The notes beneath the pieces are model-generated. The model saw nothing but the letters and a program-made list of their open reading frames with translations. It ran no database searches and was not told where the DNA came from. From NCBI RefSeq assembly GCF_002009175.1, contig NZ_CP018047.1, positions 4,402,001 to 4,466,000 of the forward strand: a DNA stretch of 64,000 nucleotides. The letters run 5' to 3'. The position numbers and the translations under genes are program-made. This DNA comes from Streptomyces niveus (GTDB lineage Bacteria > Actinomycetota > Actinomycetes > Streptomycetales > Streptomycetaceae). Within the stretch, counting starts at the first letter, position 1. Each line of letters opens with the position of its first letter. Below, one piece after another: positions 33,824 to 41,380 of this stretch.

Positions 33824-34693
33824 CTAATCCCCGGCCCCCGGTCGGTACGGCGCCCCCGGGACCACCAGTGGTGACCCCGTCACCGGGTCCGGGACCACCA
33901 CCGATTCGAGGCCGAAGACCTCCCGTACCAGCTCCGCCGTGACGACCTCGCCCGGAGCGCCCTCCGCGACGATCCGGCCCTCCTTCATGGCCACCAGGTG
34001 ATCGGCGTACCGCGCCGCCTGGTTGAGGTCGTGGAGCACGATCACGACCGTGCGGCCCTGCTCGTGGTTGAGGCGGCGCACCAGGTCGAGGACCTCCACC
34101 TGGTGCGCGATGTCCAGGAACGTCGTCGGCTCGTCCAGCAGCAGCAGATCCGTCTCCTGCGCCAGCGCCATCGCGATCCATACGCGCTGCCGCTGCCCGC
34201 CCGACAGTTCGTCGACCGACCGCTCGGCCAGCTCGGTCACGTCCGTGCGCGCCATCGCGTCCGTGACGGCCCGCTCGTCCTCCTCCGACCACTGCTGCCA
34301 CCAGCGCTGATGCGGCTGGCGCCCGCGCGAGACCAGATCGGCGACGGTGATCGCCTCGGGCGCGACCGGCGACTGCGGCAGCAGACCGATCGACTGCGCG
34401 ATCCTCCGTGTCGGGATGCTCGCCAGCTCCGCGCCGTCCAGCAGCACCGAACCGCTCTTCGGCTTCAGCAGCCGCCCGAGCGCGCGCAGCGTGGTCGACT
34501 TGCCGCACGCGTTGGGGCCGACGATCACGGTCACCCGGCCGTCGGGGACGGCCAGTTCGAGATCGTGGACGACCGTGCGGTCGTCGTAGGCGAGCGTCAG
34601 CTCGTGGGCCGCGAGCCGGCTCACGCCGGTCTCCCGCGCCTTCGCCCGGCCACCGATACCCATGTCCGTGCCCGTGCCCGTCCCCATACTCAT
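33824..34693 (-). CDS. Iron-siderophore ABC importer, ATP-binding subunit
   Basis: 289 residues, FecE/FhuC type. Walker A GPNACGKST (59-67), Q-loop LPQSPVAPEAITVADLVSRG, signature LSGGQRQRVWIAMALAQ, Walker B LLLLDEPTTFLDIAHQ and switch HDLNQAARYADH are all intact. It is the last gene of a three-gene operon and overlaps the permease stop by 4 bases. It would power uptake of ferric siderophores; no binding-protein gene is adjacent in the window. The N-terminal MSMGTGTGTDMG is unusual padding, so the real start could be downstream. Confidence 0.93.
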   Translation of the reverse strand: MSMGTGTGTDMGIGGRAKARETGVSRLAAHELTLAYDDRTVVHDLELAVPDGRVTVIVGPNACGKSTTLRALGRLLKPKSGSVLLDGAELASIPTRRIAQSIGLLPQSPVAPEAITVADLVSRGRQPHQRWWQQWSEEDERAVTDAMARTDVTELAERSVDELSGGQRQRVWIAMALAQETDLLLLDEPTTFLDIAHQVEVLDLVRRLNHEQGRTVVIVLHDLNQAARYADHLVAMKEGRIVAEGAPGEVVTAELVREVFGLESVVVPDPVTGSPLVVPGAPYRPGAGD

Positions 34694-35799
34694 GCTCCAG
34701 CTCCTGCGGTACGGCTGCGGATGATCAGCCAGATCAGATACGGGGCACCGATCGCGGCCGTGAGCACGCCCACGGGCAGTTCGGTGGGCGCGAACAGCTT
34801 GCGCGCGAAGAGGTCGGCGAGTACGACGATCACCGCGCCGAGCAGCGCGGAGCAGAGCAGCGGGATCTGCGCCGTACGCGTCATCCGCCGCGCGATCTGC
34901 GGGGCGAGCAGCGCGACGAAGTCCACCGGCCCCGCGGTCCCGGTCGCGACAGAGGCCAGCACCACGCCGAGCAGGACGAGCCCGAGCCGTACATGCCCCA
35001 GGCGTACGCCGAGCGCCGTGGCGGTCCCGTCGTCCATCGACACCGTGCGCTGGGCGTACGCCGCCCACGCCACCGCCGGCAGCAGGATCAGCAGCACCCA
35101 GCCGAGCGGTGCGGCCTCGTCCCACCCGCGGCCGTTGAGCGAGCCGGTCATCCACACCTGGGCCTGCTGGGCGACCAGATAGTCGCCCTTCGTCATGAAG
35201 AGCGTGGTGAGCGAGCGCAGCGCGATCGCGAAGCCGATGCCGATGAGGACGAAGCGGGTGGCGTGCAGCCCGCCGCGCCAGGCGAAGACGTACACGAGCA
35301 CGGCGGCCACCATGCCGCCCGTGACCGAGAGGTAGGGCAGGACGGTGAACGACGTGATGCCGTACGTCATCGCGAAGACCGTCAGCGCGCTCGCGCCCTG
35401 TGTGACACCGATGATGTCCGGGCTGGCGAGCGGGTTGCGGGCGACGGTCTGGATGAGCGCGCCGGAGACACCGAAGGCGGCGCCGACCAGCAGACCGACC
35501 ACCATGCGCGGCAGCCGCAGCGTGCCGACGACCAATTCGTCCGACGACGGCTGTCCGAGGATCACCTTCAGGACCTCGGCGGGGGCGACGAAGCTCTCGC
35601 CGACGCTGAGGTAGGCGACGCAGACCAGCGAGAGCAGCACCGCGAGGGCGCAGGCGACGGCCGCCGCGCGCCGGTGCACGAGGAACGACACGCGCCGGGT
35701 GCCCAGCCGGGTGCGTACGAGCGAGTATCCGGCGGGCCGCACCCCCCGCACCCCGGCGCCCTTGGTGGCCGGTTTCCGGCCGGCTGTGGCCGTACTCAT
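34690..35799 (-). CDS. FecCD-type iron-siderophore permease
   Basis: 369 residues, about ten membrane helices. FecCD hallmarks are LPRMVVGLLVGAAFGVSGAL, IQTVARNPLASPDIIGVTQG, GWDEAAPLGWVLLILLPAV and TGTAGPVDFVALLAPQIARR. A 40-residue basic N-terminal extension precedes the first helix. The stop overlaps the ATPase start (ATGA) and its start overlaps the upstream permease stop, so the heterodimer is co-translated. Confidence 0.94.
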   Translation of the reverse strand: MSTATAGRKPATKGAGVRGVRPAGYSLVRTRLGTRRVSFLVHRRAAAVACALAVLLSLVCVAYLSVGESFVAPAEVLKVILGQPSSDELVVGTLRLPRMVVGLLVGAAFGVSGALIQTVARNPLASPDIIGVTQGASALTVFAMTYGITSFTVLPYLSVTGGMVAAVLVYVFAWRGGLHATRFVLIGIGFAIALRSLTTLFMTKGDYLVAQQAQVWMTGSLNGRGWDEAAPLGWVLLILLPAVAWAAYAQRTVSMDDGTATALGVRLGHVRLGLVLLGVVLASVATGTAGPVDFVALLAPQIARRMTRTAQIPLLCSALLGAVIVVLADLFARKLFAPTELPVGVLTAAIGAPYLIWLIIRSRTAGAGA

Positions 35800-36833
35800 G
35801 CCGGTACCGCCTTCCTGCGTACGAGAGCGACCAGGAACGGCACACCGAGCAGCGCCGTCATCACGCCCGCCGGCACCTCACCCGGCGGGAACAGGACACG
35901 GCCGAGCACATCCGCCACGAGCAGCATCACCGGCCCGACGAGCGCGGCCATCGGCATCAGCCAGCGGTGGTCGCTGCCGACGATCGCGCGGGCGATGTGC
36001 GGGACGGCGAGGCCGACGAACGCGATCGGCCCGGCCGCCGCGACACCGACCCCGACCAGTACCGTCGCGCCGACGCCGCCCACGACACGGACGGCTCCGA
36101 CGTTCTGCCCGAGGCCCTTCGCGACGTCCTCGCCGAGCGCGAGCGCGTCGAGCCCGCGTGCGACGCTCACCACCAGCACCGTGCCGACGAGGAGGAACGG
36201 CCAGACCTGGCCGACGAGTTCGGCGTCCCGGCCCGCGACCGACCCCACCTGCCAGAAGCGGAACTCGTCCAGCGCGGCGGCCCGCGTCGTCAAGATGCCC
36301 ATCGTCACCGACACCAGGAGCGCGTTGATCGCAGCGCCGCCGAGGGCGAGTTTGACGGGGGTCGCGCCGCCCCTGCCGCGCGAGGCGATCGCGTACACGG
36401 CGACCGAGGCGACGGCCGCGCCGGCGAACGCGAACCACACGTATCCGGTCAGCGTGTGCACCCCGGCGAAGGCGATGGCCATGACGACGCCGACCGCCGC
36501 GCCCTGGCTGATCCCGAGGATGCCGGGGTCGGCGATGGGGTTGCGGGTGATGCCCTGGAGGACCGTACCGGCGAGCGCGAGCGCGGCGCCGACCATCAGG
36601 CCGACGACGGTACGGGGCACCCGCAGCTGCCGTACGACCTCGGCGTCCTCGCTGTGACCCCCGTTGAGCAGCGCGTCGAACACGGCGCCCGGCGCGACGG
36701 CGCGCGCCCCCACCGCGAGGCTGAGCAGGACGGCGAGCAGCAGGGCCGCGGCGGCGACCGTCGTCCAGCCGATGCGGCTGGCGACGAGGGCGCGTCTGGT
36801 GCGGTGGGTCGTCGGGACGGCGGCGGCTGTCAT
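35796..36833 (-). CDS. FecCD-type iron-siderophore permease (partner)
   Basis: 345 residues from ATG 36833. It shows LRVPRTVVGLMVGAALALAG, TVLQGITRNPIADPGILGIS, GAAINALLVSVTMGILTTRA and AAGPIAFVGLAVPHIARAIV, the substrate-gate helices of the FecCD family. It is first in the importer operon and overlaps the second permease by 4 bases. Upstream sequence (about 36943-36965) loosely resembles an iron box, so repression by an iron-dependent DmdR/IdeR regulator is likely though weakly supported. Confidence 0.94.
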   Translation of the reverse strand: MTAAAVPTTHRTRRALVASRIGWTTVAAAALLLAVLLSLAVGARAVAPGAVFDALLNGGHSEDAEVVRQLRVPRTVVGLMVGAALALAGTVLQGITRNPIADPGILGISQGAAVGVVMAIAFAGVHTLTGYVWFAFAGAAVASVAVYAIASRGRGGATPVKLALGGAAINALLVSVTMGILTTRAAALDEFRFWQVGSVAGRDAELVGQVWPFLLVGTVLVVSVARGLDALALGEDVAKGLGQNVGAVRVVGGVGATVLVGVGVAAAGPIAFVGLAVPHIARAIVGSDHRWLMPMAALVGPVMLLVADVLGRVLFPPGEVPAGVMTALLGVPFLVALVRRKAVPA

Positions 36834-36942
36834 CGGGACCAATCGGGTGCTGGGCTCCGGGCCCCGGCGGCGGGGCGTGGCATGGCGTGGCTGGGCGAGG
36901 CGTCGCAGGGGCAGGGCATGGGCGTGGGCGTGGGCGTGGCTT

Positions 36943-36965
36943 GGTAAGGCTTGGCTAAGTCTAAG
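36943..36965 (-). promoter_or_regulatory. Weak iron-box-like sequence upstream of the siderophore importer
   Basis: Read on the minus strand, TTAGACTTAGCCAAGCCTTA matches about 10 of 19 positions of the DmdR/IdeR consensus TTAGGTTAGGCTAACCTAA. It lies about 110 bases before the first permease and stands out as AT-rich. The match is low, so this is a guess based largely on context. Next to it is a short GGGCGT hexamer run (36920-36940). Confidence 0.3.
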
Positions 36966-37015
36966 CGTCGAGATCAGGCCACCGACCGGCGGAGGGGTCC
37001 GGGCACAATGCAGCT

Positions 37016-37651
37016 ATGACTTCGCTCCCGCTGACGGTCGGCTTCGATCTCGACATGACGCTCATCGACTCCCGGCCCGGCATCCACGCCGCCTACCGCG
37101 CGCTCTCGGCCGAGACCGGTGTTCCGATCGACGCCGATCTGGCCGTGACCAGGCTGGGGCCACCGCTCGACGAGGAGTTGGCGCACTGGTTCCCGGCCGA
37201 CCGCATCGCGGCGATGGGCGTCCGGTACCGGGAGATCTATCCCACTCACGCCATCGCGCCGACGCCGCTGATGGCCGGGGCCCGTGAGGCCGTCGCCGCC
37301 GTTCAGGCGCTCGGCGGGCGGGTGATCGTGGTCACGGCGAAGCACGAGCCGAACGCGAAGCTGCATCTCGCGCATCTCGGTGTCGAACCGGACGCGGTCA
37401 TCGGCTGGCTCTGGGCGGAAGCGAAGGCGGAGGCGCTGCGCGAGCACGGCGCGAGCGTGTACGTGGGCGACCACACGGGTGATGTACGCGGAGCCCGTAC
37501 GGCGGGCGCGCTCTCGGTCGCGGTGCCGACCGGCCCCTGCGCCGAGGACGAACTGCGGGCGGCGGGCGCGGACGTCGTACTGCCGGACCTGCTGGCGTTC
37601 CCGGAGTGGCTGCGCGCCTACGTGGCGGAGCCCGCCGCCGACCTGGCCTGA
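37016..37651 (+). CDS. HAD family hydrolase (phosphatase-like)
   Basis: 211 residues. HAD motif I is GFDLDMTLIDS (nucleophile Asp and acid/base Asp two residues on), motif II VIVVTAKHEP, motif III the Lys in AEAKAEALREHG, and motif IV VYVGDHTGDVRGA. A helical cap lies between motifs I and II (about 20-85), as in phosphoglycolate-phosphatase-like enzymes. The substrate is unknown. The ATG at 37016 is followed by a convergent membrane gene that overlaps its last 34 bases. Confidence 0.9.
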   Translation: MTSLPLTVGFDLDMTLIDSRPGIHAAYRALSAETGVPIDADLAVTRLGPPLDEELAHWFPADRIAAMGVRYREIYPTHAIAPTPLMAGAREAVAAVQALGGRVIVVTAKHEPNAKLHLAHLGVEPDAVIGWLWAEAKAEALREHGASVYVGDHTGDVRGARTAGALSVAVPTGPCAEDELRAAGADVVLPDLLAFPEWLRAYVAEPAADLA

Positions 37652-37923
37652 CGGCGCTGCGCGGCGATCGACCGCAGGAGCCCGGCGCCGGCGATCACGA
37701 AGCCGACGGCCATGAGCAGGCACAGCGCGTAGACGACGGTCGGGAACGGGTCCGTCCCGAGGAAGAGTGGGGCCACGGTGACCAGTGTGGCGACCGCGCC
37801 GATGATGAAGACGATCGCGCCGATCCGCACCAGCCGGTCGCCGGGACCGGCCACTTGGGCGCAGGGTTCGGACGCGGAGTCCGGTGCGGGTTCCGTCGAG
37901 GGCGATGAAGGAGTAGCAGTCAC
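37618..37923 (-). CDS. Two-helix membrane protein
   Basis: 101 residues from GTG. A Pro/Ser/Asp-rich N-terminal 28 residues are followed by two membrane helices (IGAIVFIIGAVATLVTVAPL and VVYALCLLMAVGFVIAGAGL), then a basic end. I recall very similar short membrane proteins next to the cold-shock gene in Streptomyces; function is unknown. It overlaps the HAD gene tail to tail. Confidence 0.75.
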   Translation of the reverse strand: MTATPSSPSTEPAPDSASEPCAQVAGPGDRLVRIGAIVFIIGAVATLVTVAPLFLGTDPFPTVVYALCLLMAVGFVIAGAGLLRSIAAQRRQARSAAGSAT

Positions 37924-38004
37924 TCCACCAGGGTAGTTCCATGCGGACAGGAACCAACCGGCGACGTCTTGTCACCAGCCCCTGGACCATTAGCCTTGGG
38001 GACG

Positions 38005-38022
38005 GCGGGTCGTCCGACCCGC
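38005..38022 (+). promoter_or_regulatory. Hairpin in the cold-shock gene leader
   Basis: GCGGGTCGTCCGACCCGC: perfect 8-bp arms with a two-base centre, 69 bases upstream of the cold-shock protein start and inside its probable 5' leader. Leaders of cold-shock mRNAs often change structure with temperature; this stem could be a regulatory or stability element, or the dyad could be a DNA-binding site. Confidence 0.5.
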
Positions 38023-38090
38023 TGTAGTGCTATCCAGAGCCGTTTCTGTGCGCGCCAGCGCCCCCGACACATATGAGGACGAGGACAGAC

Positions 38091-38474
38091 GTGCCTACCG
38101 GCCAGGTCAAGTGGTTCAACCGCGAGAAGGGCTTCGGCTTTCTCTCCCGTGACGACGGCGGCGACGTCTTCGTCCACTCATCGGTCCTCCCTGCCGGAGT
38201 CGACGCACTGAAGCCGGGCCAGCGCGTCGAGTTCGGCGTCGTCGCCGGCCAACGCGGCGACCAGGCCCTCTCGGTCACGGTCCTCGACCCGGCCCCGTCC
38301 GTGGCGGCGGCCCAGCGCCGCAAGCCCGACGAACTGGCCTCGATCGTCCAGGACCTGACGACGCTCCTGGAGAGCATCACGCCCGTGCTGGAGCGCGGCA
38401 GATACCCGGACAAGTCCCAGGGCGCGAACATCGCGGGCCTGCTGCGCGCGGTGGCGGACCAACTCGACGTCTAG
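38091..38474 (+). CDS. Cold-shock domain protein with a C-terminal helix
   Basis: 127 residues from GTG, behind GAGGAC. Residues 1-65 are a cold-shock domain: PTGQVKWFNREKGFGFLSRD with RNP1 KGFGFL and RNP2 VFVHSS, which binds single-stranded RNA or DNA. Unlike the usual ~67-residue Csp, it carries 60 more residues with a helical region (LASIVQDLTTLLESITPVLE and IAGLLRAVADQLD). This long form is typical of actinomycetes. It probably acts as an RNA chaperone. Confidence 0.93.
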   Translation: MPTGQVKWFNREKGFGFLSRDDGGDVFVHSSVLPAGVDALKPGQRVEFGVVAGQRGDQALSVTVLDPAPSVAAAQRRKPDELASIVQDLTTLLESITPVLERGRYPDKSQGANIAGLLRAVADQLDV

Positions 38475-38492
38475 CCCCTCCCGCCGAACCCC

Positions 38493-38521
38493 GCCGGGCT
38501 CCCAAGCGCCGCGAGCCCGGC
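38493..38521. terminator. Terminator-like hairpin between convergent genes
   Basis: Arms GCCGGGCT (38493-38500) and AGCCCGGC (38514-38521) with a 13-base loop, 19 bases past the cold-shock gene stop and before the convergent NUDIX gene end. It probably serves both. Confidence 0.6.
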
Positions 38522-38588
38522 TCCTCCGTCCCGCTCCCCTCCTGCGGCTGGGCCGTGGCCTACGTACCGCCTCGGAGCCCGAGGCGCG

Positions 38589-39146
38589 TCAGCGCAGCGC
38601 CTCGATGACTCGGACGCGCAGCGTCTCGTTCTCGATGGTGTCGGCTTGACGCCAGGCGGCGGCGGTGACTTCCTCGGTCTGCAGCTCCACGACGCCGGCC
38701 GAGGTGCGGAAGAGAAAACGGAAGTCGAAGTGCCGGTGACCGGGCTCGCCTTTGGCAGGGTTGGCTGGGATGTCGTGGGCGTCGATGTGTACGGGACGCT
38801 GTCCGGCCGGAACGACGACCGACGCCGTGATGCCGGTCTCCTCGCCCAGTTCACGCTGCGCGGCGGCGAGGAGGCTGGTGTCGTCCGTCTCAAGATGCCC
38901 GCCGGGCAGGAGCCAGCGGTTCAGGGCGAGATGCTTGATGTGGAGGACGCGGCCCGCGGGGTCGGCGAGGATCGCCCCCGCGGTGACGTGGCCCCGGAAC
39001 TCCTTCCGGCTGACGAGGTCGGCCTCGGCGTCGAGGAGTTCGTGGATGGCGGCAAGCCGCTCCTTCTCGGCCGGGTGGGTGTGGAGGTACGCGTCGAGCG
39101 TCTCGCGGATGTGGTCGGCTGCGATGGGCACGGAGTCTGTCCTCAC
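38589..39146 (-). CDS. NUDIX hydrolase
   Basis: 185 residues. The Nudix helix reads PGGHLETDDTSLLAAAQREL then GEETGI (about 81-106). The core R-E-x2-E-E-x-G residues are intact; the leading G-x5-E spacing is shifted, with Thr where the first Glu usually sits. A 50-residue N-terminal helical extension precedes the fold. It hydrolyses some nucleoside-diphosphate derivative. It is the last gene of a three-gene minus-strand operon and overlaps the SAHH-like gene by 4 bases, so its substrate may relate to that enzyme. Confidence 0.88.
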   Translation of the reverse strand: MRTDSVPIAADHIRETLDAYLHTHPAEKERLAAIHELLDAEADLVSRKEFRGHVTAGAILADPAGRVLHIKHLALNRWLLPGGHLETDDTSLLAAAQRELGEETGITASVVVPAGQRPVHIDAHDIPANPAKGEPGHRHFDFRFLFRTSAGVVELQTEEVTAAAWRQADTIENETLRVRVIEALR

Positions 39147-40267
39147 CGGTTGAAGTAGTCGAGCCAGATGGCGGCGATGGTCGCACGGTCGCCCGGACCG
39201 ATCTCCTGCATGCCGGGATCGAGGCCGCCGCGGGCGAGTGCGGCGGAAGCGGCGAGGATCTCGCCCTGTACGAGGTGGATGAACGGCCCCACGCTCGCGC
39301 CGTGCAGGAAGTTGACGGCGTTCCCGCTGTTGAGCAGGTAGAAGTAGTGGCCGGTCGTCAGGTAGCGGGTGACGTGCTCGCCGATGTGGGCGCGTTCGTA
39401 CACGTCGGAGAGGCCGGCGAGTTCGAGTTCGTCCTCGCTGCTGGTCACGGTGGCCACGTACGCGCCGTTACGCAGGTGAGGGAAGTCCTCCCCGCGCAGC
39501 GACAACGCTCCGGTCGCGCACAGCACGAGCCCGGCGTCGCTGAGCCCGGCCTCGCGGTCGCGCGCGACCGTGAAGCCCTGCGAGAGCGCTTGTGTACGGC
39601 GTACGGGATCGATGTCGTACACCGTGACCCGTACCCCCTTGGCGTGCAGCAGACGGGCGATGCTCGACCCGAGCTTGCCGAAGCCGATCACGAGCGCCGT
39701 ACGGCCGTGCAGGATGTCGCCGCGACCGCGCATGAGCGCTTCGGCCGAGAACACGACCGACTGCCCGACGAGGAAGTCCTCGGGATCCTTGAGCGGCGAG
39801 CGCGCCACCGAGACGACCGGGCACGGCAGCTTGTCGAGGTCGGCGTAGCGGCGGTGCCCGTTCTCGGTGTCCTCGACCACGCCGACGATCCGGCCCGAGA
39901 AGCGATCGCACAGAGCGTCCAGGGACGGGGCGAAGTACCCGCCGACATCGAGCAGCACGACCGGGCGCCCGGCGGCCCGGGCCTCGATGTATCGCAGGGC
40001 GCGATCAGGATCGGTGAACAGTTCACGTGAGAGCTTGTCGCACGGGTGCCCCTCTTCCTCGACCTGGCGCAGCGCCTCGGCGTGGACGGACTTCGGCTTG
40101 GGCAGCACGGCGCGCAACTCCGTCACGCCCGCCACACCCCTTACGAACGCCGGGCGTTCGGGCAACAGGTGCGTGATCAGAAACGCGGCGGGGCGCCGGG
40201 TAGGCATGAAGCGCGAGGCGACCCTTCCGAAGTAGGCATCCAGGCGTGCCTGTTCGAAGGCTTCCAT
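39143..40267 (-). CDS. S-adenosylhomocysteine hydrolase-like protein with an altered active site
   Basis: 374 residues, shorter than true SAHH (about 430-490). The NAD fold has GFGKLG (195-200) and VTVYDID. By hand alignment with SAHH from memory, VEDTENGHRRY matches the EETTTG-HRL motif, and SPLKDPEDFLVG matches SVTKSKFDNLYG with catalytic Lys and Asp kept as K160 and D164. The next active-site Cys is Gln169, the CNIGH motif reads TVTSSED, and GHPSFVM reads GASVGPFIHL. It is therefore a divergent NAD-dependent relative, probably with another substrate. It sits in an operon with NUDIX and HATPase genes. Confidence 0.78.
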   Translation of the reverse strand: MEAFEQARLDAYFGRVASRFMPTRRPAAFLITHLLPERPAFVRGVAGVTELRAVLPKPKSVHAEALRQVEEEGHPCDKLSRELFTDPDRALRYIEARAAGRPVVLLDVGGYFAPSLDALCDRFSGRIVGVVEDTENGHRRYADLDKLPCPVVSVARSPLKDPEDFLVGQSVVFSAEALMRGRGDILHGRTALVIGFGKLGSSIARLLHAKGVRVTVYDIDPVRRTQALSQGFTVARDREAGLSDAGLVLCATGALSLRGEDFPHLRNGAYVATVTSSEDELELAGLSDVYERAHIGEHVTRYLTTGHYFYLLNSGNAVNFLHGASVGPFIHLVQGEILAASAALARGGLDPGMQEIGPGDRATIAAIWLDYFNR

Positions 40268-40684
40268 TCACCTGGCTCTTTCCAGAGGGCTGTGTGCGAT
40301 CTCGAAGCTTGTCCAGACGGTTTTGCCGACGACGTGCGCGTCGATGCCGAAGTCGTCGGCCACCTCCCTGACCAGGTGCAACCCGCGACCGGTGGTCGCA
40401 TCGGCATCAGGGTCGAGTGTCTTGGGGATGCCGTCGCCGCTGTCCCGTACTTCGAGGCGCAGCGTCGCGCCGTCGTGGAAGAGGCCGACAGAGAATTCGC
40501 GTCCCGGGGGCACCCCGTGAAGCAGGGCGTTGGTGGCGAGTTCGGAGACGCATAAGCGCATGTCATCCCGCCGATCGGCGATCCCCCATTCGGTGAGCAC
40601 GTCAATGGTGAACGCCCGGGCCGCACCGATGGATCGGCGCGACCGGGGGAATTGTCGTTGCTGTGACAGGTCCAAATGGACCAC
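40268..40684 (-). CDS. HATPase_c_2 ATP-binding protein (RsbW/anti-sigma-like)
   Basis: 138 residues from GTG. The GHKL ATP-binding fold has an N-box LCVSELATNALLHG, G1 box VRDSGDGIP, and G2 TTGRGLHLVREVADDFGI. These short single-domain kinase-like proteins are very abundant in Streptomyces and resemble anti-sigma kinases, but most have no known partner. Its TGA is directly followed by the SAHH-like ATG, so they are co-translated. It is divergent from two UTRA-domain genes. Confidence 0.9.
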   Translation of the reverse strand: MVHLDLSQQRQFPRSRRSIGAARAFTIDVLTEWGIADRRDDMRLCVSELATNALLHGVPPGREFSVGLFHDGATLRLEVRDSGDGIPKTLDPDADATTGRGLHLVREVADDFGIDAHVVGKTVWTSFEIAHSPLERAR

Positions 40685-40840
40685 CGCCTTGGCCGAGGTT
40701 GTACGATCGGCAGGAGCGTATCGCTATTCGCGAAATGCAGCGAGGTTCGGTTGGGTCCGGCAACACCGGTGCGGGTCGCTTACGGTACGAAGCGGAAGCG
40801 GCACCACGACCGGGCAATCGACGGCCGCACAGGAGGACAT

Positions 40841-41380
40841 ATGAGCAGCAGCGGCGACTGGATCAGTACCTCCATGCCGTACCTGACCCCGCGCCGGAGC
40901 GGCGACGCCTGGGCGGCCGAGGCAGGCGCCAAGGGGCGCAGCGGGACCCAGCGCATCGTCCACGCGGGAGAGGTGCCCGCACCCTCCGTAGTGGCGGAGC
41001 TGTTCGGGATCGTCGACGGTGAGCCCGTGGTCGTACGCCGCCGGGTCATCGAACTCGACGGGGAGCCGAGCGAGTTGACGGACACGTACTATCCCGCCTC
41101 CATCGCCAGGGGCAGCCGGCTCGCGGGCACAGCCAAGATCCGGGGCGGGGCGGTGACGCTGCTCGCCGAGCTCGGGTACACGGGTGTGCGGGTACGCGAG
41201 GACGTGACGGCCCGGATGCCCGGCCCCGAGGACCGGCAGGCGTTGCGGATGGCCGCGGACGAGCCGGTACTGAGCCTGACGCGGGTCACGCTGGACGGCG
41301 AGGACCGGCCGATTCAGGTCGACCTGATAACCATGCCCTCCCACCGTCAGCGCTTGCGCTACGAGATCAGGATCGGATGA
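40841..41380 (+). CDS. UTRA-domain protein lacking a helix-turn-helix
   Basis: 179 residues from ATG with AGGAGG 6 bases upstream. Only an effector-binding UTRA domain is present (about 35-175: HAGEVPAPSVVAELFGIVDG, EPVVVRRRVIELDGEPSELT, DTYYPASIARGSRLAGTAK). No GntR winged helix precedes it, and the upstream frame has no HTH. The next gene, a complete GntR/UTRA regulator, overlaps it by 4 bases and has a matching UTRA domain. This one may be a ligand-binding partner or modulator of its neighbour. Confidence 0.8.
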   Translation: MSSSGDWISTSMPYLTPRRSGDAWAAEAGAKGRSGTQRIVHAGEVPAPSVVAELFGIVDGEPVVVRRRVIELDGEPSELTDTYYPASIARGSRLAGTAKIRGGAVTLLAELGYTGVRVREDVTARMPGPEDRQALRMAADEPVLSLTRVTLDGEDRPIQVDLITMPSHRQRLRYEIRIG

